Below the pieces are notes generated by a model. That model was given only the letters and a program-made list of their open reading frames with translations. It was not told the DNA's origin and searched no databases. From JAEUOS01 sp965279115 (GTDB taxonomy: Bacteria; Pseudomonadota; Gammaproteobacteria; Burkholderiales; JAEUOS01): a stretch of DNA of 64,000 nt. A program made the position numbers and the translations under genes. Shown piece by piece: positions 41,916 to 50,046 of the stretch. The stretch lies in contig OZ257137.1 in NCBI GenBank assembly GCA_965279115.1, forward strand, positions 6,138,001-6,202,000. Reading direction: 5' to 3'. How positions within the stretch are numbered: the stretch's first letter is position 1; the number at the start of each line of letters is the position of its first letter.

Positions 41916-42880
41916 ACGCGCCCCGCGCCATCCACGGCAAGCGGGTAGTCATCGCACTCGGGGGCAACGCCGCCTACCCTCCCACCATCCGCGGTACGGC
42001 CGAGGAGCAACTCGACGTGATGGCCGCGTTGTGCGAGCACTTCGTGCGCATGATCGAGTCGGGCTACAAGCTGATCCTCACTCACGGCAACGGTCCGGTG
42101 GTGGGCAACATCCTGTTCCGGATGGCCAAGACCGCGCGGGAATTGCCGCCCATGCCGATGGACGTATGCGTAGCGCACTCGCAGGGCGGCATGGGCTATA
42201 TGCTCGAACAGTCCTTCACCAACGTGCTGAAGCGGCGCGGCTGTCACGCCAAGGTGGCCGCGGTGCTCACTGAAGTTGAAGTCGATCCTGACGATCCTGC
42301 CTTCAAGAATCCAACCAAGCCGGTGGGCAAGTTCTTTTCCGCCGACGAAGCAGCGAGCATGCAGGCGGAAACCGGATGGGTTTTCCAGGAGGATTCCGGG
42401 CGCGGCTGGCGCCGCGTCGTGCCCTCGCCGGCCCCAAAGCAGATTCTCGACCTGCACGCCATCGAGGCGCTGCTGGCAGCGGACATCATCCCGATCGCCG
42501 CAGGGGGTGGCGGCATTCCCGTGATCCGCGATGCCGGCGGTTGCCATCACGGCGTGCCCGCCGTGATCGACAAGGACCTCACCTCGGCCATGCTGGCCGC
42601 GCAGGCGGGGGCCCGCTCCCTCATCATGCTCACCGGAGTGGAGCAGGTGATGTTGGACTTCGGCAAGCCGACCGCCCGGCCCGTGTCCGAGATGACGGTC
42701 ACGCAGGCGCGGCGCCACATGGCCGACGGACAATTCCCTCCCGGCAGCATGGGGCCGAAGGTGGAGGCCGCGCTCAACTACCTCGCATCCTGCGACGGGC
42801 AGGTGGTCATCACCTCGCTCGAGCGCGCTTTCGATGCGCTTGAGGGCCGCGCCGGCACGCGGATCGTTCGCGATGCCTGA
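41912..42880 (+). CDS. allK: Carbamate kinase (AllK/ArcC type)
   Basis: 322 residues. Family motifs run from VVIALGGNAAYPPTIRGTAEEQ through LTHGNGPVVGNILFRM, AHSQGGMGYMLEQS and IPIAAGGGGIPVIRD to VIDKDLTSAMLAAQ. The enzyme moves phosphate from carbamoyl phosphate to ADP, giving ATP, CO2 and ammonia. In the oxamate transcarbamylase pathway this conserves the energy of the carbamoyl group. It overlaps allF by four bases and the DUF2877 gene by eight, so it is translated as part of the same unit. No arginine deiminase genes (arcA, arcB) are nearby, which argues against ArcC in arginine breakdown. Confidence 0.92.
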   Translation: MNAPRAIHGKRVVIALGGNAAYPPTIRGTAEEQLDVMAALCEHFVRMIESGYKLILTHGNGPVVGNILFRMAKTARELPPMPMDVCVAHSQGGMGYMLEQSFTNVLKRRGCHAKVAAVLTEVEVDPDDPAFKNPTKPVGKFFSADEAASMQAETGWVFQEDSGRGWRRVVPSPAPKQILDLHAIEALLAADIIPIAAGGGGIPVIRDAGGCHHGVPAVIDKDLTSAMLAAQAGARSLIMLTGVEQVMLDFGKPTARPVSEMTVTQARRHMADGQFPPGSMGPKVEAALNYLASCDGQVVITSLERAFDALEGRAGTRIVRDA

Positions 42881-43706
42881 AACCCTGCAAGAGGTGTCCG
42901 TTTTGGCAATCGGCGCCACGGCGTGCGCCGCCCTTGCGGCTTCGGGAGGGCGACTTGCGCCCTTGCCTGAATTTCCGGATGCCCCTTACATGCGCGCAGG
43001 CCTCGAGATCGTCTGGGTCGGCACTGCAGGACCCCTGCACCCGCGCGCAATTTTCATCGATGCGCCGGCCCTGCTGCGTGGGCATGTCAGAAACACCGCA
43101 GTGCCGTGGTCGACCGATCGCCCCGCCCTGGCGGACGATGAAGCCAGCAACTTCCGGCGCTTGTTGGGAGACCTCTTGCCGGCACTGGCACACACGGCAG
43201 GCCCTTCGGGCCTCGCACCCTTGCTTGCCGGAGGTGCGCCCTTGTTTCCACTCGCCGCACGTGCCGAGAGTTGCCGCAATGCCAGCCACGCAGCGCTCGC
43301 GGCCGATCCGCAGGCGTTTGGCGCCGCCGCCGCGCGCCTGCTCGGGGCGGGCCTTGGCCTGACACCATCCGGTGACGATTTCGTCGGCGCGGCGTTGTTT
43401 ACACTGCGCGCGCTTCACCCGGGCGAAGCTTGCTGGCCCGCAGTGGCAAGCCAGCTTGTCGAATTGGCGCGTTCGCGCACCCATTCAATCGGCGCGACCC
43501 TGTTTGCCGATCTAGCCAGTGGGCGCAGTTTTGCCCCCCTGCATGATTTGTTTGCGGCACGCGACCGTACAACCTTCGGCTCCGCCGCAGCCAGATTGGC
43601 AGCGGTCGGACACAGCTCCGGCCAGGACATGCTCGCCGGCATTGTGGCCGCCAGCATCGGCCTGCCTCCCCTCCTACCCAGCAATTTCGCCAAAGACAAT
43701 TCATGA
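42873..43706 (+). CDS. allH: DUF2877 protein (AllH-like, oxamate carbamoyltransferase subunit)
   Basis: 277 residues. The family core is at about 150-215: LLGAGLGLTPSGDDFVGAAL, followed near the end by RTTFGSAAARLAAVGHSSGQDMLAGIVA. This matches DUF2877 proteins such as E. coli YlbF, now AllH, one of three subunits of oxamate transcarbamylase. Its own catalytic part is not defined; the histidine and serine in GHSSGQD and the aspartates in PSGDDF are likely functional. The ATG at 42873 overlaps carbamate kinase by eight bases, and its stop overlaps the next start (ATGA). Confidence 0.82.
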   Translation: MPETLQEVSVLAIGATACAALAASGGRLAPLPEFPDAPYMRAGLEIVWVGTAGPLHPRAIFIDAPALLRGHVRNTAVPWSTDRPALADDEASNFRRLLGDLLPALAHTAGPSGLAPLLAGGAPLFPLAARAESCRNASHAALAADPQAFGAAAARLLGAGLGLTPSGDDFVGAALFTLRALHPGEACWPAVASQLVELARSRTHSIGATLFADLASGRSFAPLHDLFAARDRTTFGSAAARLAAVGHSSGQDMLAGIVAASIGLPPLLPSNFAKDNS

Positions 43707-45142
43707 CGCTCATTTCCTCGACTCCGGCCGCCCTGAATGTGGGCCTGGACAGCTTCAATCTCAGCGTTTCCGGCAACGGCGGCAGCGCCCGACAACTTGA
43801 CTGGCAGCCACCGGGCAATGCCGATCCTGCGCTGGCCTGGAAACTGGCCAGGCTGATGGCCGACAGCGGCGACCCCGAGAGCATCGGCAGCCGCATCGAT
43901 GCCGCCAATCGCGAGGCGTGCGAACGGGTCATCGCCGCCCGGCCGATGCTGGTCGATGTCGCCCTGCGCGCCGATTCCGTCTGGCCCGAATTCAGGTCCG
44001 AGCGCATTCTTCTGCATGCGGGCGCACCGGTGGCCTGGGAAAACATGTGCGGCCCGATGCATGGCGCGATGATCGGAGCGGTGCTGCATGAGGGCTGGGC
44101 GGACACCGCCGAGAAAGCGCGCGCCTTGCTCGAGCGCGGCGAGGTGCGCTTCGCCCAATGCCATGACTTCAAGGCGGTGGGGCCGATGACCGGCATCATC
44201 TCCGCCTCCATGCCCGTGTTCGTGGTCGAGAACAGCACCCACGGCAATATCGCCTACACCAACGTCAACGAAGGCATAGGCAAGTGCCTGCGTTTCGGCG
44301 CCAACAGCCCGGACGTGCTGGCCCGCTTGAAGTGGTTCGAGAACGTATTGGCCCCTGCCATGCAGGCGGCTGTGCGCCAGACCAAGGGAGGCATAGACCT
44401 CAAATCGATCCAGGCCCAGGCACTCCTGATGGGTGACGAGGTCCACTCACGCAACGCTGCCGCGACCGCACTGTTCTTCATGCAGTTCGCCACGGCGCTG
44501 TCTGCCACCGATACGCCACAGGCGATGGTGCGCGAGAGCCTCGAATTCATTTCACGCACGTCGCAGTTTTTCCTCAACCTGTCGATGGTGGCCTCCAAGG
44601 CGATCATGGATTCAGCGCACGGCATCGAATACTCGAGCGTCGTCACCGCCACGGCACGCAACGGCACCACCACGGCGTTGCGGGTATCCGGATTGGGGAA
44701 AGAATGGTTCCAGGCGCCCTCCGACCAGCCGGTGGGCCTGTTCTTCCCCGGCTTCAAGCAGGAGGACGCCAATCCTGATCTGGGCGATTCGGCGATCTGC
44801 GAGACCGCTGGCTACGGCGGTTTTTCGCTCGCAGCCTCGCCCGCGCTTACGCTTCTGGTTGGCGGCACGGTGGCCGATGCCAATCACTTTTCGCGCCTGA
44901 TGTACAACATCACCACAACCCGCAATCCCGCCCTTTCGCTGCCGAACCTCGAGTTCGATGGCGCCCCCACCGGCATCGACGTGCGCAAAGTGGTCGACAC
45001 CGGCATCCGGCCGGTCGTGACCACCGGGATCGCCCACAAGGAGGCAGGCATCGGCCAGATCGGCGCCGGCATCGTACGGGTGCCGATGGAATGCTATACG
45101 CGAGCCCTGGAAGCGCTGGCGCAGCGATATCTCGGAGACTGA
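43703..45142 (+). CDS. allG: DUF1116 protein (AllG/YlbE-like, oxamate carbamoyltransferase subunit)
   Basis: 479 residues of the DUF1116 family. Conserved segments include HAGAPVAWENMCGPMHGAM, VRFAQCHDFKAVGPMTGIIS, ENSTHGNIAYTNVNEGIGKCLRFG and the C-terminal TGIAHKEAGIGQIGAGIVRVP. The E. coli homologue YlbE is AllG, the largest partner of AllF and AllH in the oxamate transcarbamylase. It is fused to allH by a four-base overlap. Together the four genes encode the release of carbamoyl phosphate and its use for ATP. No allantoinase, ureidoglycolate or glyoxylate genes accompany them, so the physiological substrate remains inferred. Confidence 0.87.
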   Translation: MTLISSTPAALNVGLDSFNLSVSGNGGSARQLDWQPPGNADPALAWKLARLMADSGDPESIGSRIDAANREACERVIAARPMLVDVALRADSVWPEFRSERILLHAGAPVAWENMCGPMHGAMIGAVLHEGWADTAEKARALLERGEVRFAQCHDFKAVGPMTGIISASMPVFVVENSTHGNIAYTNVNEGIGKCLRFGANSPDVLARLKWFENVLAPAMQAAVRQTKGGIDLKSIQAQALLMGDEVHSRNAAATALFFMQFATALSATDTPQAMVRESLEFISRTSQFFLNLSMVASKAIMDSAHGIEYSSVVTATARNGTTTALRVSGLGKEWFQAPSDQPVGLFFPGFKQEDANPDLGDSAICETAGYGGFSLAASPALTLLVGGTVADANHFSRLMYNITTTRNPALSLPNLEFDGAPTGIDVRKVVDTGIRPVVTTGIAHKEAGIGQIGAGIVRVPMECYTRALEALAQRYLGD

Positions 45143-45235
45143 ATCGCGCCGCCGACGCCACGCCCAGTTGGTATAGTATCGAAGGCGCACCCCGCACACG
45201 GCAAGGGCTCTCGGGAACAGGCATAGCGTGCAATC

Positions 45236-45928
45236 ATGACCGGACTCAATTTCCATCGTCACTCCTCGCTGGCCCCCAATACATTCGATTTCGTGCCGGA
45301 GACCCTGGTCATCGCGGGTTGGACCGGGCGTGACCGCGCGGCACTCGAGCACCACATCGCCGAACTCGAGGCCCTGGGCGTGCGGCGACCGTCCTCGATG
45401 CCGGTCTATTACAGGGTTTCTGCCGAGCGGCTTACCCAGGATGCGGCCATACAGGTGCTTGGTCCGGATTCATCCGGCGAGGCGGAGCCGGTGCTCTTTT
45501 CGATGCCGGACGGGTTGTGGCTGGGAATCGGGTCGGACCATACGGATCGCAAACTGGAAACCGTTTCCGTGGCCATGTCGAAACAGGTGTGCGGGAAGGT
45601 CGTCGGCCGACAGCTATGGGATTGCCGCGAGATTGCCGGGCACTGGGATGAATTGATCATCCGGTCGCGCATCCCGATTGAAAGCGGCGGCAAGGCCTCG
45701 CTATACCAGGAAGGACGACTGGCACAGATTCTGCCACCGCAAACCCTGATAGACGGGCACGCCGGTGCGAAGGGGCTGCCGGTGGGAACGGTCATGTTCT
45801 GCGGCACTTTCCCGGCCATCGGCGGTATCCGCTCGGCGCCGTGGTTCGAAATGGAAATCGAGGACCCGGTGCTAAATCGGTTTCTGCGCCACCGCTATCG
45901 CATCGACGTCCTCCCGGCCGTCGAATAG
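45236..45928 (+). CDS. DUF2848 family protein
   Basis: 230 residues. Motifs GWTGRDRAALEHHIAELEALG, GSDHTDRKLETVSVAMSKQVC and VGTVMFCGTFPAIGGIR match DUF2848, a family without known function that resembles small hydrolases (a fumarylacetoacetase-like core has been suggested). No signal or membrane segment is seen. It begins 93 bases after allG on the same strand and may belong to the same transcript; the gap contains TATAGT at about 45173, which could also be its own -10 box. The ATG at 45236 is the only reasonable start. Co-occurrence with the carbamoyl-transfer genes is the main clue. Confidence 0.8.
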   Translation: MTGLNFHRHSSLAPNTFDFVPETLVIAGWTGRDRAALEHHIAELEALGVRRPSSMPVYYRVSAERLTQDAAIQVLGPDSSGEAEPVLFSMPDGLWLGIGSDHTDRKLETVSVAMSKQVCGKVVGRQLWDCREIAGHWDELIIRSRIPIESGGKASLYQEGRLAQILPPQTLIDGHAGAKGLPVGTVMFCGTFPAIGGIRSAPWFEMEIEDPVLNRFLRHRYRIDVLPAVE

Positions 45929-45939
45929 ACACCCGTCAT

Positions 45940-45965
45940 CGCGGCATGCCGTCCGGCCTGCCGCG
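45940..45965. terminator. Candidate GC-rich hairpin between convergent genes
   Basis: CGCGGCA at 45940-45946 pairs with TGCCGCG at 45959-45965 across a 12-base loop, just after the DUF2848 stop and before the zapE stop. It lacks a T-run on either strand, so it may only help termination. Confidence 0.3.
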
Positions 45966-45971
45966 GCCGCA

Positions 45972-47147
45972 CTAGCGCTGCTCGCGGAAACCGTGCTGTT
46001 CGACCCGTGGTAGCCGCAAATAATCGACCGTCTGCATCTCCTCGATGCGACTGACCGTGCGCGAGAACTCATGCGAAAGCGCACCCTGGGTATAGAGCTT
46101 GTCCGCGGGCACGTCGGCGGCCATGATCATCTTCACCCGGGCGTCGTACATCACGTCGATCAGCCAGGTGAAGCGGCGCGCCTCCGCAGCCTGTCGCGGC
46201 CCCATCTCGGGAACATCGGATAGCACAATGGTGTGGAATCGACGCGCCAGGTCAACGTAGTCGGTGTAGGAGCGCGGACCTCCGCAGAGTGTCTTGAAGT
46301 CGAACCAGACGATGCCGCCGGCGCGGCGCATGTAGTGGATCGTGCGCCCTTCCACATCCAGGGGCTGGTGCTCGTCCGAGACCTCCGCAATGCGGTCAAA
46401 CTCGGCCGCCAGGGCAATGTCGGTATCGTCGGTGATCGGGGTGTGATAAACCTTGGCGGACTCCAGCGCCCGGCGACGGTAGTCGACGCCGGCGTCGACG
46501 TTGATCACTTCAAGACGTGACTTGATGAGCTCGATCGCCGGCAGGAACTGGGCGCGCTGCAGACCGTCCTTCCACAGCAGGTCGGGATGGTAATTGGAGG
46601 TCATGCACAGCATCACGCGGTTCTCGAACAGGTGGTGCAGCAAGCGCCCCAGGATCATCGCGTCGGCGATGTCGTTGACGTGGAACTCGTCAAAACAGAT
46701 CAGGCGGTATTTCTCGGCGATGTCGCGCGCCAGGAGCTTGAGCGGATCCTCCTCGCCCTTGAGTTCGTCCAGCGCCTGATGGACATCACGCATGAAATGA
46801 TGGAAATGGACGCGCCGCTTCTTCACCAGCGGCACGCACAGGTAGAAACTGTCCATCAGGAAGCTCTTGCCGCGCCCCACCCCTCCCCACAGGTATACCC
46901 CGCGCGGCAGCTCCGGCTTGACGAACATGCGCTTCAACGCGGTGTTGCGACGCGCCTTGTAACCCACCCATTCGTCATAGAGCGCCTGCAGGCTGCGCAC
47001 GGCCGACATCTGCGATTCGTCGCTGATATAGCCGCGCCGCTCGACCACCTTGTTGTAGTAGTCGAGGACAGTCAGTTCACCCGATTCGGCGGCCTGATTG
47101 ATGTCGTCGATCGAGTCGTCGTCCGGATCGAGCGCGGAGTCGCGCAT
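45972..47147 (-). CDS. zapE: Cell division ATPase ZapE (AFG1-like)
   Basis: 391 residues. The P-loop is WGGVGRGKSFLMDSFY, followed by RVHFHHFMRDVHQALDEL, the Walker B strand RLICFDEFHVNDIADAMILGRLL and an arginine-finger region. Length and order match the AFG1-like ATPase ZapE, which in E. coli associates with FtsZ under stress or low oxygen. It is the last gene after lpdA (105 bases) in the 2-oxoglutarate dehydrogenase block. A place beside odh genes is common in Burkholderiales and may reflect coordination of respiration with division, though this is speculation. It converges on DUF2848. Confidence 0.93.
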   Translation of the reverse strand: MRDSALDPDDDSIDDINQAAESGELTVLDYYNKVVERRGYISDESQMSAVRSLQALYDEWVGYKARRNTALKRMFVKPELPRGVYLWGGVGRGKSFLMDSFYLCVPLVKKRRVHFHHFMRDVHQALDELKGEEDPLKLLARDIAEKYRLICFDEFHVNDIADAMILGRLLHHLFENRVMLCMTSNYHPDLLWKDGLQRAQFLPAIELIKSRLEVINVDAGVDYRRRALESAKVYHTPITDDTDIALAAEFDRIAEVSDEHQPLDVEGRTIHYMRRAGGIVWFDFKTLCGGPRSYTDYVDLARRFHTIVLSDVPEMGPRQAAEARRFTWLIDVMYDARVKMIMAADVPADKLYTQGALSHEFSRTVSRIEEMQTVDYLRLPRVEQHGFREQR

Positions 47148-47252
47148 AACTGCTTTTCGCCTGGGGTTCTGTCCTGGAACCGACCGGCTTTGCCGGCGAT
47201 GCCTGGGTGATTGAACTCCGTCAAAAGTAGGTTTCCACTTTTGGCGGAATCG

Positions 47253-48683
47253 TCATATGTGTATCGAGCGCTTGTCCACGCCCAGCATCGCCTCCTTCAT
47301 CACCTCCGAGAGAGAAGGATGCGCATGGCAGGTCCGCGCGACATCTTCGGCGGCCGCCATGAACTCCATCGCAAGCACCGCCTCGGCAATCTGCTCCGAG
47401 GCATGGGCATGGATCACGTGGACACCCAGGATGCGGTCCGTGTGCGCATCGGCAAGAACCTTGACAAAGCCGCCCGGCTCACCCTGCGACAACGCGCGAC
47501 CGTTGGCGGAGAACGGAAAGCTGCCCACCTTGTATGCGGCGCCTTCGGCCCGGAGTTGCTGCTCGGTCTTGCCGACCCAGGCGATCTCCGGCGAGGTGTA
47601 GATCACCCACGGGATGGTGTCGTAATTGACATGACCGGCCTGTCCGGCGATGATTTCGGCGGCCATCACGCCTTCTTCCTCACCCTTGTGCGCCAGCATC
47701 GGGCCGCGCACCACGTCACCCACGGCAAATACTCCCTTGGCCGCGGTGCGGCAGTGCCCGTCCACATCGATGAAGCCGCGCGCATCGGGCGCAAGGCCGA
47801 TCGACTGCAGGCCCAGGTTCTCGGTGTTGGGCACGCGGCCGATCGAGACGATCAATCGATCGCACTCCAGCTTTTGCGGCTGGCCATCGGCGTCGGTATA
47901 GGCCACGGTAACACCGTTCTTGCCCTGTTTGATCTCGCCCAGTTTCACACCAAGATTGATCTTCAGGCCCTGCTCCTTGGTGAAAGCCTTCCATGCGTCC
48001 TTGGCGACCGCCTCGTCGCAACTGGCGAGGAAGGTGGGCAGGGCTTCAAGCACCGTCACGTCGGCGCCCAGGCGCCGCCAGACCGACCCCAGCTCGAGGC
48101 CGATCACGCCGGCACCGATGACACCCAGCGTTTTGGGCACCGCAGGCAGGGATAGCGCGCCTTCGTTGTCGCAAATGCGCACGTTGTCCACAGGCACATC
48201 GGGCAGGTGGCGCGCTTTCGATCCGGTCGCGATGATGACGTTCTTCGCGGTCACTACTTCGGTGGCATCGCCACCGGAAACCTCGAGGCGGTAGCCGCCG
48301 TCGGCGGTGCCCGTGAACTTGCCGTGCCCCTTGAGCCAGGTGACCTTGTTCTTGCGAAACAGGAATTCGATGCCCTTGGTGTTCTTGGACACCACGGAGT
48401 CCTTGCGGGCAAGCATCTTGGCGACATCGAACTCCACACCCTTCACCGTAATGCCGTGGTCGCCAAAACTGTGCAGGACCTTTTCGTAGTTTTCCGAGGA
48501 TTCGAGCAGTGCCTTGGACGGGATGCAGCCGACGTTCAGGCAGGTACCTCCCAGAGCGGCATCCCCTTTCGGCGTCTTCCATTTTTCTATGCATGCCACC
48601 GAAAGGCCGAGCTGGCCCGCACGCACCGCGGCGACATAGCCCGCCGGGCCTGCGCCAATCACAACCACATCAAAGTTCTTCAT
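47253..48683 (-). CDS. lpdA: Dihydrolipoyl dehydrogenase (E3)
   Basis: 476 residues. FAD site VVVIGAGPAGYVAAVRAGQLG at the N-terminus, redox disulfide in GGTCLNVGCIPSKALLES, NAD site VIGAGVIGLELGSVWRRLG and the catalytic His-Glu pair in VHVIHAHASEQIAE, all typical. It reoxidises the lipoyl groups of the E2 chain and passes electrons to NAD. The ATG at 48683 is used; the longer frame would include 21 proline- and alanine-rich residues derived from the intergenic region. It follows odhB by 52 bases, completing the odhA-odhB-lpdA set. Confidence 0.96.
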   Translation of the reverse strand: MKNFDVVVIGAGPAGYVAAVRAGQLGLSVACIEKWKTPKGDAALGGTCLNVGCIPSKALLESSENYEKVLHSFGDHGITVKGVEFDVAKMLARKDSVVSKNTKGIEFLFRKNKVTWLKGHGKFTGTADGGYRLEVSGGDATEVVTAKNVIIATGSKARHLPDVPVDNVRICDNEGALSLPAVPKTLGVIGAGVIGLELGSVWRRLGADVTVLEALPTFLASCDEAVAKDAWKAFTKEQGLKINLGVKLGEIKQGKNGVTVAYTDADGQPQKLECDRLIVSIGRVPNTENLGLQSIGLAPDARGFIDVDGHCRTAAKGVFAVGDVVRGPMLAHKGEEEGVMAAEIIAGQAGHVNYDTIPWVIYTSPEIAWVGKTEQQLRAEGAAYKVGSFPFSANGRALSQGEPGGFVKVLADAHTDRILGVHVIHAHASEQIAEAVLAMEFMAAAEDVARTCHAHPSLSEVMKEAMLGVDKRSIHI

Positions 48684-48735
48684 GTTTGCCAATTTCCGTG
48701 GCGCCGCCGCACCGCGAGGCGCGGCGGTGCGTCGA

Positions 48736-49977
48736 TCACAGTTCAAGCAGGATGCGCGACGGGTCTTCCATCGCCTCTTTCATCGCCACCAGCGCCAGCA
48801 CCGCCTCGCGGCCGTCGATGATGCGATGGTCATAGCTCATCGCCAGGTAGTTCATCGGCCGCACCACGACCTGCCCGTGCTCGACCACCGCGCGGTCCTT
48901 GGTGGCATGCACGCCGAGGATCGCCGACTGCGGCGGGTTGATGATGGGCGTTGACAGCATTGATCCGAAGGTGCCGCCGTTTGAAATCGAGAATGTGCCG
49001 CCGGTAAGGTCTTCCAGCGAAAGCTTGCCTTCCTTGGCCTTGGTGCCGAAGCCGGCGATATCCTTCTCGATCTGCGCGAAGCTTTTCTGGTCCGCGTCGC
49101 GCAGGATGGGAACCACCAGACCGCGCGGGCTGCCCACCGCGATGCCGATGTCGAAGTAGCCGTGATAGACGATGTCATTGCCATCCACCGACGCATTGAC
49201 CACGGGGTACTTCTTCAAGGCATACACGGCGGCCTTGACGAAAAAGGACATAAAGCCCAGCTTGACGCCATGCTCCTTCTCGAAGCGCTCCGCGTATTGC
49301 TTGCGCAGGTTCATGACCGGCTGCATGTTGACTTCGTTGAAAGTCGTGAGGATTGCGTTGGTGGCCTGGGATTCCAGCAGGCGTTGCGCAACGCGGGCAC
49401 GCAGGCGCGACATCGGCACCCGTTGCTCGGCACGTTCGCCCAGGAACTGCATGTTGACCGCCGCCTTGACCTCGGGCAGAGGCGCCTTGACGGCGGCCGT
49501 CGCAACCGGGGCTGGCGCAAGCGCCGCGACCGGCGCGGGCGCAGCGCTGCCGATGACGTCTGCCTTGGTGATCCTGCCATCGCGTCCCGAGCCGGCGACC
49601 GCAGCCGGATCGATGCCCTTTTCGGCCATGATCTTGGCGGCCGACGGCATTGCCATCGGTGCGCCGCTCGCTGCGGCGGAAGCGGATGACGCGGCAGCCG
49701 TCTTGGGTACAGCTGTCGCCCCGGCGCCTGCAGCGGCCGCGGTGTCGATGCGGGCGATGATCTCGCCGGAAACGACGGTGCCGCCGTCTCCCTTCACGAT
49801 CTCGACCAGAACGCCGGAATCCGGCGCCGGCAATTCCAGCACGACCTTGTCGGTTTCGATATCAATCAGGTTTTCGTCGCGGGTAACGGTGTCGCCGGCC
49901 TTCTTGTGCCAGGTCAGGAGCGTTGCCTCTGCGACCGATTCCGACAACTGCGGAACTTTTACTTCGATGATTGCCAT
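48736..49977 (-). CDS. odhB: Dihydrolipoamide succinyltransferase, E2 of 2-oxoglutarate dehydrogenase
   Basis: 413 residues. Residues 1-75 form one lipoyl domain with the lipoylated lysine in DIETDKVVLELP. An Ala/Pro/Thr-rich linker follows, then the peripheral subunit-binding domain (MPSAAKIMAEKGIDPAAVAGSGRDGRI, about 108-140) and the acyltransferase core with the catalytic histidine in YDHRIIDGREA. A single lipoyl domain with SucB-like core separates it from pyruvate dehydrogenase E2. It transfers succinyl groups to CoA. It lies between odhA (69 bases) and lpdA (52 bases) on one transcript. Also known as sucB. Confidence 0.96.
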   Translation of the reverse strand: MAIIEVKVPQLSESVAEATLLTWHKKAGDTVTRDENLIDIETDKVVLELPAPDSGVLVEIVKGDGGTVVSGEIIARIDTAAAAGAGATAVPKTAAASSASAAASGAPMAMPSAAKIMAEKGIDPAAVAGSGRDGRITKADVIGSAAPAPVAALAPAPVATAAVKAPLPEVKAAVNMQFLGERAEQRVPMSRLRARVAQRLLESQATNAILTTFNEVNMQPVMNLRKQYAERFEKEHGVKLGFMSFFVKAAVYALKKYPVVNASVDGNDIVYHGYFDIGIAVGSPRGLVVPILRDADQKSFAQIEKDIAGFGTKAKEGKLSLEDLTGGTFSISNGGTFGSMLSTPIINPPQSAILGVHATKDRAVVEHGQVVVRPMNYLAMSYDHRIIDGREAVLALVAMKEAMEDPSRILLEL

Positions 49978-50046
49978 TGAACTAGACCTTCGCCTTCTTT
50001 TGAACAGGTTGCAGCCGGCGCGATCGGCCGGCGCGATTGAAACGGG

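Noticed and set aside
41912..42880. Carbamate kinase as part of an arginine deiminase pathway
   Set aside because: No arcA or arcB is near. Its overlaps with FdrA-like and DUF2877 genes point to the AllFGH set instead.
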